Source of the DNA: Opitutaceae bacterium
GTDB lineage: Bacteria; Verrucomicrobiota; Verrucomicrobiia; Opitutales; Opitutaceae
Reading direction: 5' to 3'
Length of the DNA: 64,000 nt
Assembly: GCA_019634615.1 (NCBI GenBank)
Contig: JAHCAZ010000014.1
Coordinates: 1 to 64,000 of the forward strand
Numbering within the stretch: the stretch's first letter is position 1; every line of letters starts with the position of its first letter. Below the pieces are notes generated by a model that did not search any database, was not told where the DNA came from, and saw only the letters and a list, made by a program, of their open reading frames with translations. Positions 51,355 through 63,440 of the stretch are shown piece by piece. A program made the translations under genes and the position numbers.

Positions 51355-52752
51355 ATGATTTCGCCCAACGACACTCACTCCCCGGTCACCCTCGATCTGG
51401 ACCTGATCCGGAAATATTCCGTCGCGGGGCCCCGCTACACCTCGTATCCGCCGGCAACCCAGTTCACCGACCAGCTCCCGGCGCTGCGCCTCGAGGACGC
51501 CATCGCCGACGACAACCGCCCCGGGGCCGGACCGCTCTCGCTCTACTTCCACCTGCCCTTCTGTGAAACCCGTTGCTGGTTCTGCGGTTGCACGACCGTG
51601 ATCACCCGCCGGCGCGCGTCGGCCGGCGAATACCTCGTGGACCTGACCAAGGAGGTTGAGCTCACCGCGGCGCGCATGGACACGAGCCGGCCGGTGTCGC
51701 AGGTGCACTTTGGTGGCGGCACGCCGACGTTCTCGCCGCCGGACGAACTGCGCCGCCTGGGCGCGCTCATCCACAAGCACTTCAAGCTCGCCCCCGATTG
51801 CGAGTTCAGCATCGAGGTCGACCCGCGCCGCCTGACCGAGGACCACGTCAAGGCCCTCAAGGAGATCGGCGGCAACCGCGCCTCGCTGGGTGTCCAGGAC
51901 ACCAACGCGCAGGTGCAGCTCGCCGTGCACCGCATCCAGCCCCACGACCTCAACATCCAGGTCTTCGGCTGGCTGCGCTCGTACGGGTTCCGCTCGCTCA
52001 ACGTTGACCTGATCTTCGGCCTGCCGCTGCAGACGCCCGAGAGCTTCTCGCGCACGATCGACGATGTGCTCGGGCTCAACCCCGATCGCCTGTCCGTCTT
52101 CAGCTACGCCCACGTCCCGTGGATCAAGCCCGCGCAGAAGATCTTCGACGACCGGGCCAACCTGCCCGACGCCGAGACCAAGCTCGCGATGTTCGCCCTC
52201 GCCCACCGCAAGCTCACCGCGGCCGGTTACGTGGACATCGGCCTCGACCACTTCGCCCGGCCCGACGACGAGCTCGCCATCGCCCAGCGCGAGGAGACGC
52301 TGCACCGCAACTTCCAGGGCTACAGCACGCGCGCCGGCGCCTCGCTGTACGGTTTCGGCATGTCGTCCATCTCGCAGACCGCCGACACGTTCCGCCAGAA
52401 CATCAAGGACCTCGCCGAGTGGCGCGCCGCGCTCGCGAAGGGCGAACTCCCGACCGAGCGCGGCTACCGCCTCACCGAGGAGGACCAGCGTCGCCGCGTG
52501 CTCGTCATGAGCATCATGTGCCATCGGAAGCTCGACTACGCCGCGCTGTCCAAGCAGCTCGGCGTGGACGTGCCAACGACCTACGCAAAGGAGATAGCGT
52601 CGTTGTCCGACCTCGAGTCCGATGGCCTGCTCAAGCGTTCTTCCGCCGGCGTGCAGGTCACCCCGATCGGCGGCCCGCTCCTGCGTGTGATCGCGATGCG
52701 CTTCGACGCCTACCTTTCCAAGGCGCCGAACCGGCACTCGAAGACGATCTGA
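51355..52752 (+). CDS. hemN: Oxygen-independent coproporphyrinogen III oxidase HemN
   Basis: The 465-residue radical SAM enzyme decarboxylates coproporphyrinogen III to protoporphyrinogen IX for haem synthesis without oxygen. The cluster motif CETRCWFCGC (CxxxCxxC plus the extra HemN cysteine) follows the YFHLPF lead. Next come VHFGGGTPTFS, the second SAM contacts, and the C-terminal HemN domain (QGYSTRAGASLYGFGMSSIS). The RYTSYPPATQF trip-wire segment near the N-terminus identifies true HemN rather than HemW. It implies haem synthesis in low oxygen, in line with the PFOR nearby. It is followed by a very long hairpin. Confidence 0.95.
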   Translation: MISPNDTHSPVTLDLDLIRKYSVAGPRYTSYPPATQFTDQLPALRLEDAIADDNRPGAGPLSLYFHLPFCETRCWFCGCTTVITRRRASAGEYLVDLTKEVELTAARMDTSRPVSQVHFGGGTPTFSPPDELRRLGALIHKHFKLAPDCEFSIEVDPRRLTEDHVKALKEIGGNRASLGVQDTNAQVQLAVHRIQPHDLNIQVFGWLRSYGFRSLNVDLIFGLPLQTPESFSRTIDDVLGLNPDRLSVFSYAHVPWIKPAQKIFDDRANLPDAETKLAMFALAHRKLTAAGYVDIGLDHFARPDDELAIAQREETLHRNFQGYSTRAGASLYGFGMSSISQTADTFRQNIKDLAEWRAALAKGELPTERGYRLTEEDQRRRVLVMSIMCHRKLDYAALSKQLGVDVPTTYAKEIASLSDLESDGLLKRSSAGVQVTPIGGPLLRVIAMRFDAYLSKAPNRHSKTI

Positions 52753-52841
52753 GGATGGACGGGGGAAACCACTGATGGATTTCGCCCATGGGCGAAATCC
52801 ATCAGTGGTTTCTCCCCCGTCCATCCCGTCCATTGTTTTTT
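52753..52841 (+). terminator. Near-perfect 74-base palindrome and T-tract after hemN
   Basis: The core is a perfect palindrome of 46 bases (22-base arms AAACCACTGATGGATTTCGC+CC around AT). Outer arms GGATGGACGGGGGA and TCCCCCGTCCATCC extend it to 52753-52826 with a two-base bulge. It begins at the base after the hemN stop. A run of six T lies at 52836-52841. It likely ends the hemN transcript, though the stem is far longer than a normal terminator. Confidence 0.75.
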
Positions 52842-52889
52842 CAAAACCCGGCTTTGCGCCCGGCTGAGTTTCCGCTAGGTTCCCGGGCC

Positions 52890-53342
52890 ATGTCTGATCT
52901 CGCCGACCTTTACCAGCAGGTCATCCTCGACCACAACCGCCGCCCGCGGAATCGCGGCAAGCTGCCGACCGCCAATCGCGTGGCCCACGGCGACAATCCC
53001 ACCTGCGGCGACCAGTGCAGCGTCTACCTCCGCCTCGACGGCGATCGCATCGGGGAGATCACCTTCGACGGCTCCGGCTGCGCCATCTCGCAGGCCAGCG
53101 CCTCGCTCATGACGACGCAACTCAAGGGCAAGTCCGCCGCCGAGGCCGAGAAGCTTTACCAGCAATTCCACGAGATCGTCACCACCGGCAACGCCCCGGA
53201 GGAGATCAGCGACATCGGCGCCTTCGCCGGCGTCCACGCCTTCCCTGCCCGCATCAAGTGCGCTACCCTCGGCTGGCACGCCGCCCTCAACGCGCTGAAG
53301 GGCGACCCGATCCCGGCGACCACGGAAACGCACAAGGACTGA
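52890..53342 (+). CDS. sufU: SufU iron-sulfur assembly / zinc-dependent sulfur acceptor
   Basis: The 150-residue protein is of the NifU N-terminal/SufU family. Metal and sulfur ligands are seen: NPTCGDQC (Cys and Asp), FDGSGCAISQAS, and RIKCATLGWHAAL. SufU-type proteins bind zinc and accept persulfide sulfur from SufS in organisms that use the SufS-SufU pair. The sufS gene follows after two bases, which fits exactly. No SufBCD scaffold is in the window. ATG 52890 (MSDLADLYQQVILDHNRRPR) was chosen over an in-frame start inside the preceding palindrome. Confidence 0.92.
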   Translation: MSDLADLYQQVILDHNRRPRNRGKLPTANRVAHGDNPTCGDQCSVYLRLDGDRIGEITFDGSGCAISQASASLMTTQLKGKSAAEAEKLYQQFHEIVTTGNAPEEISDIGAFAGVHAFPARIKCATLGWHAALNALKGDPIPATTETHKD

Positions 53343-53344
53343 CC

Positions 53345-54583
53345 ATGCCCACCTGGCCCAACGTCCGCGCCGACTTTCCCGTCCTGCACCAGCAGGTGAA
53401 CGGCAAGCCCCTCGTCTACCTCGACAACGGTGCCACCTCGCAGAAGCCGCGCCCCGTGATCGACGCGCTCGTACGCTACTACGAGGGCTACAACAGCAAC
53501 GTCCACCGCGGGCTCCATGCGCTTTCGATGCGTGCGACCGACGCCTACGAGGGCGCCCGCGCCCGCGTCGCCAAGTTCATCAACGCCGCCGATCCCGCCG
53601 AGGTCATCTTCACGCGTGGCACGACCGAAAGCATCAACATCGTCGCGCGCAGCTGGGGCCACGCCCACCTCAAGCCCGGTGACGTGGTCCTCGCCACGGG
53701 CATGGAGCACCACTCCAACCTCGTTCCCTGGCAGCAGGCCGCCAAGGCCGCCGGCGCCACGTTCCAGTACGTGCCCGTGCTGGGCTCCGACGCCGAGGGC
53801 GGCCTCGACCTCGCCGCGCTCGACCGGCTGCTCACGCCGCAGGTCAAGGTCTTCGCCTTCACCCACATCTCCAACACGCTTGGCACGATCAATCCCGCCA
53901 CCGAGCTGTGCCGGAAGGCGCGCGCGGTCGGCGCGGTCACCGTGATCGACGCCGCCCAGTCCATCGGCCACGTGCCGCTGGACGTGCGCCAGCTTGACTG
54001 CGATTTCCTCGCCTTCTCCGGCCACAAGATGTGCGGCCCCACCGGCATCGGCGTGCTCTACGGCCGCCGCGCCTTGTTGGACAAGCTCGCGCCCGACGAG
54101 ACCGGCGGCGGCATGGTCGTCACGGTCAATTACGAAGGCGCCACCTGGAAGCCCGCCCCCGAGCGCTTCGAGGCCGGCACGCCCAACGTCGCCGATGCCA
54201 TCGCGCTCGGCGCCGCCTGCGACTATCTCGACGCCCTCGGCCGCGATAAGATCGCCGCCCACGACGCCCAACTCGCCCGGTACGCAATGAAGCACCTTTC
54301 GGACCTCCCCGGTATCCGCATCATCGGCCCGAAGTCCGGCGCACCGCGCAGCGGCCTCGTGAGCTTCGCCTTCGAGGGCGTGCACGCGCACGACATCGTG
54401 ACCTTTGCTGACGAGGACGGCGTCGCGCTCCGCGGCGGCCACCACTGCAACCAGCCCCTGATGCGCCACCTCGGCCTGACCAGCACCACGCGCGCGAGCT
54501 TCTACCTCTACAACACGGAGCAGGAAATCGACATCCTCGTGGCCAGCCTCCGGCGCATCCTCAAGTTCTTCGGGACGACGTAG
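53345..54583 (+). CDS. sufS: Cysteine desulfurase SufS
   Basis: This 412-residue PLP enzyme takes sulfur from cysteine for iron-sulfur clusters. It shows YLDNGATSQKP, NVHRGLHALS, TRGTTESIN, the PLP-lysine segment DFLAFSGHKMCGPTGIG, and the persulfide cysteine in RGGHHCNQPLM. These mark it as a group II (SufS) enzyme. It lies two bases after sufU and is surely cotranscribed. The long frame upstream overlaps sufU and is not used. It precedes the PFOR gene, whose clusters it may help build. Confidence 0.95.
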   Translation: MPTWPNVRADFPVLHQQVNGKPLVYLDNGATSQKPRPVIDALVRYYEGYNSNVHRGLHALSMRATDAYEGARARVAKFINAADPAEVIFTRGTTESINIVARSWGHAHLKPGDVVLATGMEHHSNLVPWQQAAKAAGATFQYVPVLGSDAEGGLDLAALDRLLTPQVKVFAFTHISNTLGTINPATELCRKARAVGAVTVIDAAQSIGHVPLDVRQLDCDFLAFSGHKMCGPTGIGVLYGRRALLDKLAPDETGGGMVVTVNYEGATWKPAPERFEAGTPNVADAIALGAACDYLDALGRDKIAAHDAQLARYAMKHLSDLPGIRIIGPKSGAPRSGLVSFAFEGVHAHDIVTFADEDGVALRGGHHCNQPLMRHLGLTSTTRASFYLYNTEQEIDILVASLRRILKFFGTT

Positions 54584-54626
54584 CCCCCGGGCCGAGGCGC
54601 GGCCGCTGACACTCTTTTACCTTCAC

Positions 54627-54651
54627 ATAGGTGCCGAAAACGGGCACCTAT
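54627..54651. repeat. Perfect 9-base inverted repeat between sufS and PFOR genes
   Basis: ATAGGTGCC and GGCACCTAT flank GAAAACG. It lies 43 bases after the sufS stop and 59 bases before the PFOR ATG. It could be a terminator stem (no T-tract follows) or an operator for the PFOR gene. Confidence 0.5.
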
Positions 54652-54710
54652 TCTGCGCCCCCGCGGAGCCCCCCTCTCCGTCACAGTTCCACACCTGTCG
54701 CCCGCTTTCC

Positions 54711-59438
<4,728 letters not shown>

Positions 59439-59456
59439 ACGTCGCGCTGCCGGATC

Positions 59457-59696
59457 TCACTTCAGCAGGCCAAAGGCCGCCACACTCAGCAGCGCCACGC
59501 CGACCAGCGTGAGCGCCGGGGCGAAGATTTTCCAGAATTGGATCTTCTTCGCCATCTCCCCCTCGGTGATCCGGCCGTCCTTGTGCCGGTCCTCGATCGC
59601 GGCGAGCCGGTACTGCATGTCCCAGTGCAGCCAGATGCTGATCAGGCTGACGACCAGCCCGCACAGACCAATGATTTCCGCCGTATTCAGCGACAT
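59457..59696 (-). CDS. Small membrane protein with two transmembrane segments
   Basis: The 79-residue product has two hydrophobic stretches (IIGLCGLVVSLISIWLHW and IFAPALTLVGVALLSVAAFG) joined by a charged linker (RLAAIEDRHKDGRITEGEMAKK). A hairpin of two membrane helices is likely. I do not recognise the family. It lies alone on the minus strand between PFOR and the PH-domain genes. The overlapping frames on either strand look less protein-like. The coding claim rests on the clean hydrophobic pattern and modest length. Confidence 0.6.
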   Translation of the reverse strand: MSLNTAEIIGLCGLVVSLISIWLHWDMQYRLAAIEDRHKDGRITEGEMAKKIQFWKIFAPALTLVGVALLSVAAFGLLK

Positions 59697-59820
59697 AACC
59701 GGATATGGGAGGGGTACTTAAAATATGCTTAGCGGCCACCCCGTCGGCTTGGCGAGGAAATACCCCAGCCCGCCCGCTCCGGAGTTGTCCCTAGGCCCGA
59801 TTGTCCTATTGCTGTCACCC

Positions 59821-60372
59821 GTGAACCCACCGCCCCCGGCCGCCGCGATCCATGCGATCACCCGCCCGCACCGCGACCTCATGACGTACTACACGCTGGC
59901 GTGCCTCGTCTTTCCGCCGGCTTTTCCGTTCCTGATTTTGCCCGCGTACTTCCGCTATCACACGATGCGGTACCGCTTCACCGACGAGGGCATCTCGATG
60001 AGCTGGGGCATCCTCTTCCGGCGCGAGACGATCATCAACTACGCGCGCATCCAGGACATCCACCTGCGTTCGAATTTCGTCGAGCGCTGGCTCGGGCTTG
60101 CCCGGGTGCTCGTGCAGACAGCGAGCGGCAACGCCTCGGCCGAGCTGACGCTCGAGGGCCTGAAGGAGTTCGAGGCGGTCCGCGACTATCTCTACGAGCG
60201 CATGCGCGGCGTGAAGGATCCGGTCAAGGCCGTCAGCGCCCCCGCCTCCGCCGGCGAGGGTCACACCGAACTGGCGACCGCCCTGCGCGAGGTGGCCGCG
60301 GAGTTGCGCGCCACCCGGCTCGCCCTTGAGTCGGCCCAGGCCGGCAAGTCCCAGGAGACGAACCATGGCTGA
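59821..60372 (+). CDS. Bacterial PH-domain (bPH2) membrane protein, YdbS-like
   Basis: The product has 183 residues from GTG 59821. A membrane hairpin (MTYYTLACLVFPPAFPFLILPAYF) is followed by a bacterial PH domain of the DUF304/bPH2 type: YRFTDEGISMSWGILFRRET, INYARIQDIHLRSNFVERWLGL, VLVQTASGN. The tail is helical. Such proteins occur in pairs (YdbS and YdbT in Bacillus), as here. An upstream ATG at 59725 would add a sequence without similarity, so GTG 59821 is preferred. The stop overlaps the ATG of the next gene. Function is unknown; roles in membrane stress are proposed for relatives. Confidence 0.8.
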   Translation: MNPPPPAAAIHAITRPHRDLMTYYTLACLVFPPAFPFLILPAYFRYHTMRYRFTDEGISMSWGILFRRETIINYARIQDIHLRSNFVERWLGLARVLVQTASGNASAELTLEGLKEFEAVRDYLYERMRGVKDPVKAVSAPASAGEGHTELATALREVAAELRATRLALESAQAGKSQETNHG

Positions 60373-61267
60373 TCGCCTGCGGCAATTCCTTCTGCGCTTC
60401 CTGCGCGTTCCGCCCGAGCCCCAGCCGCCCATCGGGGCACCGGGATCGATCAAGGTCTTCCGCGCCGGCCGCAATTACTTCAAACTCCGCCTCCTGCGCT
60501 GGGGCGTAACTCAGGTCGGCGCCATCGCCGGCATCATTTTCTCGCTCTATTTCTTCAGCCAGGTCGAGGCCAAGTTCGAGGCCGAGGCCAATGCGGCCCA
60601 ACCCGCCCCCACGGCCCCGGCGTCAACCCAGGTCGCCCCCACCGAGCCGGCACCCGAGCGTCCGCTGTCGAAGCGGGCCCGCCGCGACCGCGTGCGCGAC
60701 GAGCAAACCCGCAAGTTCATGCGCCAGTGGGGCCCCTGGATCTTTCCCGGCCTGCGTCTGCTTGAGTACGGCGCCATTGCACTCTTCATCCTGCAGATCC
60801 CGGTGACGCTGGCCGCCACCCGGCTCGAGTTCGAGCAGCACTGGTACATCGTGACCGACCGCAGCCTGCGGATCCGCACCGGCATCTTCCAGCTGACGGA
60901 GTCGACCATGAGCTTCGCCAATCTCCAGCAGGTCGAGGTGAAGCAGGGTCCGCTGCAGCGCCTGCTCGGCCTTGCCGACGTGCGCGTGCAGTCGGCCGGC
61001 GGCGGGGGCGCGCTGGACGAGAAACACCAGCACGATTCGCTGCACACGGGCGTCTTTCACAGCGTCGAGAACGCGACCGAGATCCGCGACCTCATCCTCG
61101 AGCGCCTGCGCCAGTTCCGCCAGGCCGGCCTGGGCGACCCGGACGACCACCAGCACCACGAGGCGCCGCCCGTTGTCGCGGTCTCGCCCGCAGACGCCCT
61201 CGCAGCCGCGCACGAGTTATTGGCCGAAGCCAAAGCCCTTCGCGTCGCGCTTTCGGCCAGATCCTGA
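60365..61267 (+). CDS. Bacterial PH-domain protein, YdbT-like partner
   Basis: The 300-residue product has two or three membrane segments (TQVGAIAGIIFSLYFF, LLEYGAIALFILQIPVTLAAT), separated by a long Ala/Pro-rich and then highly basic cytoplasm-like stretch (about 75-115). A bPH2 domain (EQHWYIVTDRSLRIRTGIFQ, FANLQQVEVKQGPLQRLLGL, VRVQSAGGG) and a His-rich tail segment (DPDDHQHHEAPP) follow. It overlaps the stop of the preceding PH-domain gene by eight bases, so the two are cotranslated and probably form a complex. Function is unknown. Confidence 0.8.
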   Translation: MADRLRQFLLRFLRVPPEPQPPIGAPGSIKVFRAGRNYFKLRLLRWGVTQVGAIAGIIFSLYFFSQVEAKFEAEANAAQPAPTAPASTQVAPTEPAPERPLSKRARRDRVRDEQTRKFMRQWGPWIFPGLRLLEYGAIALFILQIPVTLAATRLEFEQHWYIVTDRSLRIRTGIFQLTESTMSFANLQQVEVKQGPLQRLLGLADVRVQSAGGGGALDEKHQHDSLHTGVFHSVENATEIRDLILERLRQFRQAGLGDPDDHQHHEAPPVVAVSPADALAAAHELLAEAKALRVALSARS

Positions 61268-61288
61268 ACCAACGTGATCCGATCCGGG

Positions 61289-61308
61289 CTCACGCGGAGA
61301 CGCGTGAG
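61289..61308. terminator. Short hairpin between convergent genes
   Basis: CTCACGCG-GAGA-CGCGTGAG is a perfect eight-base stem with a four-base loop in the 80-base convergent gap. It is followed by a single arm of a family D repeat (61311-61343). It is a plausible bidirectional transcription stop, though there is no T-tract. Confidence 0.5.
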
Positions 61309-61310
61309 AA

Positions 61311-61343
61311 TCATCAGCGTCGATCAGCGCAGATCAGCGTTCC
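61311..61343 (-). repeat. Single arm of a family D repeat
   Basis: TCATCAGCGTCGATCAGCGC continues AGATCAGCGTTCC. It matches the right arm of the family D repeat at 28223-28293. No inverted partner lies in this short gap. Confidence 0.65.
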
Positions 61344-61347
61344 CCTA

Positions 61348-62502
61348 TCACCCGCGCCGCAGCTTCAGCAAGCGCTCGCCCGCCGCGTGCAGCGTGGCCG
61401 GCCGCTTCGCGAAATTGAGCCGGATGTAGCGGTTCTCGCCGTTGGCAAAGAAACTCGAGCCCGGCACCGGCGCCACGCCGATCTCCTTCGTCATCCAATG
61501 CGCGAACTCCACGTCGCTCGCGTAGCCAAAGGGTGAGATGTCGACCATCACGAAGTAGGCGCCCTCGGGCCGCGAGTATGCCAATCCGGTGCGATCGAGA
61601 TAGCTGAGCAGCACGTCGCGCGACTCCGCATACTCGGCGGCGAGGCCCGCGTAGTACTCCGCGGGAAAGTTGAGCGCGGTGACGACGGCATGCTGCAGCG
61701 GCGCGGCGGCGCCGACGGTGAGGAAGTCGTGCACCTTGCGCGCCTGCGCGATGACCTCCGGGGCCGCCTGCACGTAGCCGAGACGCCAGCCGGTGATCGA
61801 AAACGTCTTCGACAGCGACGAGCACATCAGCGTGCGCGACGCCATGCCGGGCAGGGTCGAGAAATACGTGTGCCGGTGCGGGGCGAAGACGATGTGCTCG
61901 TAGACCTCGTCCGTGAGCACCCACGTGTCGAATTCCTTCGCGAGCGCCGCGATCTGGAGCAGCTCCGCACGGGTGAAGACGCGACCGCAGGGGTTGGACG
62001 GGTTGCAGAGGACGAAGGCCTTGAGCCCGCTCGCGAAAGCCGCCCGCAGCTCGGCTGGATCGAAGTGGTAATGCGGCGGATGCAGCGGCACGTGCACGGC
62101 CTGCGCACCCGTGAGGATGGCGTCGGCGTTATAGTTCTCGTAAAAGGGCGAGAACAGGCCGACGCGGTCGCCGGGGTCGCAGACGGTCATCATCGCGACC
62201 ATCATCGCCTCGGTGGCGCCGCAGGTGACGACCAGTTCGCGGTCGGCGTCCACGGGCGCACCGGTGCAGCGCCCGATCTTGGCGGCGAGCGCCTGGCGGA
62301 TCTCCGCCGAACCCCACGTGACGGCATACTGGTGCCGGTGCTCGTCCATGGCGGCCTTGGCCGCCGCGACGAGGGCCGCGGGCGGGTCCCAGTCGGGAAA
62401 GCCCTGCGCGAGGTTGATCGCGTTGTGCCGCGCGGCGACCCGGGACATCTCGCGGATCAGGGACTCGGTGAAGACCGCCGTGCGGCGGGACGTGCGCGCC
62501 AT
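61348..62502 (-). CDS. Class I/II PLP-dependent aminotransferase
   Basis: The 384-residue enzyme has the aspartate aminotransferase fold. It shows NLAQGFPDWDPP at the N-terminus, VTCGATEAMMVAMM, VLCNPSNPCGRVF, LTDEVYEHIVF, the PLP-lysine segment SSLSKTFSITGWRLGY, and the C-terminal arginine in NRYIRLNFAKRP. The GFPDWD opening resembles kynurenine/glutamine transaminases and methionine aminotransferases (YbdL type), so a sulfur or aromatic amino acid is likely. The gene starts three bases after the stop of the LysM lipoprotein gene on the same strand and probably shares its transcript, although no functional link is evident. Confidence 0.9.
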   Translation of the reverse strand: MARTSRRTAVFTESLIREMSRVAARHNAINLAQGFPDWDPPAALVAAAKAAMDEHRHQYAVTWGSAEIRQALAAKIGRCTGAPVDADRELVVTCGATEAMMVAMMTVCDPGDRVGLFSPFYENYNADAILTGAQAVHVPLHPPHYHFDPAELRAAFASGLKAFVLCNPSNPCGRVFTRAELLQIAALAKEFDTWVLTDEVYEHIVFAPHRHTYFSTLPGMASRTLMCSSLSKTFSITGWRLGYVQAAPEVIAQARKVHDFLTVGAAAPLQHAVVTALNFPAEYYAGLAAEYAESRDVLLSYLDRTGLAYSRPEGAYFVMVDISPFGYASDVEFAHWMTKEIGVAPVPGSSFFANGENRYIRLNFAKRPATLHAAGERLLKLRRG

Positions 62503-62505
62503 GAC

Positions 62506-63366
62506 TCAGGGAATCACGAGTTCCATGCCCAGGCGCAGCGAGTTCGCGTCCGGCAGCTGGTTGCGGTTCGCCTCGTAGATATCGCGCCACCGCGAGCGGT
62601 TGCCGTAATACTGCTGGGCCAGGCTGAAGAGCGTGTCGCCGCGCGCGACCGTGTGGCGGCGTCCGGCCGGGCTGGCGGGCGCCGGCGGCGGGGTGGCGGG
62701 CGAAGCCGACACCGACGGCGACTCGACGATCTCGCCGACGGGTGAACGCGACGGGAGCGGGGCCATCGTGATCGGCGAGTCCTCGACCGCGGTCTCCTGC
62801 ACCATGATCGGGCCGGGCGAGCCCTGGCCGGCGGCGGAGTCCACCGGCACGATCAGGCGGTTGATCGGAGCGGAACCCCCGCTCCGGGCGACGCTGAGCT
62901 CGGCCTTGAGCTGCTCGATCTCGCGCTGGAGGCGCTCGACCTGGTCGAGCATGTCGAGGCGCTGCGTCTTGCTCTCGAGCGGGTTGCCGGGCAGCGACCG
63001 GGCGAACTCCCGCGTGGCGGCGTCGATCTGCCCGCGCACGAGGTCGGCCTGGCGTGAGTTCGGACGCAGCTCGACGTACTTCCGCAGATGGTAGATCGCC
63101 GCGATGTAGTCCTTCACGTGCTGCAGGTAGAGCAGGCCCGCCTCGAGGTGCGAGTCGGGCGCGCCGTCGCCGCGCGTCTCGATGGCCTTCAGGTAGGCGA
63201 CGAGCGCCTCCTGTTTGCGGTCCTGGCGCAGCAGCTGTTGGCCGCGCCGGTAATTCGGGTCATCCGTCTCGGGTCCCAGCATCGCGCCCGGATTGCGCTC
63301 GCAGCCGGCGGCCCAAAGCAATGCGCCCAACAGTAAAAGCGCGGGAACATTCAGGCATTTGCTCAT
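62506..63366 (-). CDS. LysM-domain lipoprotein with TPR-like and coiled-coil regions
   Basis: The 286-residue product is a lipoprotein (LLGALLWAAGC, lipobox cysteine about 22). A helical TPR-like region covers about 35-125 (YRRGQQLLRQDRKQEALVAYLKAIE). A short coiled coil follows (MLDQVERLQREIEQLKAELS, about 137-158), then a Pro/Ser linker, and a C-terminal LysM domain (HTVARGDTLFSLAQQYYGNRSRWRDIYEANRN, about 237-286) that binds peptidoglycan. It likely tethers the outer membrane to the wall. ATG 63366 (MSKCLNVPALLLLG) gives a proper signal; upstream ATG 63432 does not. It is divergent from kdsD. Confidence 0.85.
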   Translation of the reverse strand: MSKCLNVPALLLLGALLWAAGCERNPGAMLGPETDDPNYRRGQQLLRQDRKQEALVAYLKAIETRGDGAPDSHLEAGLLYLQHVKDYIAAIYHLRKYVELRPNSRQADLVRGQIDAATREFARSLPGNPLESKTQRLDMLDQVERLQREIEQLKAELSVARSGGSAPINRLIVPVDSAAGQGSPGPIMVQETAVEDSPITMAPLPSRSPVGEIVESPSVSASPATPPPAPASPAGRRHTVARGDTLFSLAQQYYGNRSRWRDIYEANRNQLPDANSLRLGMELVIP

Positions 63367-63383
63367 CTTATCCGGGAATGGGA

Positions 63384-63411
63384 TTGAACGGAGTTGGGTT
63401 GGCCGTAATTT
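63384..63411 (+). promoter_or_regulatory. Possible kdsD promoter
   Basis: TTGAAC (63384-63389) and TAATTT (63406-63411) with a 16-base spacer lie in the only A/T-rich part of the 74-base divergent gap. The -35 matches 4/6 and the -10 only 3/6, so confidence is low. Confidence 0.28.
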
Positions 63412-63440
63412 TCCAGTCTGTCTCCGCGACACAATCCTAA

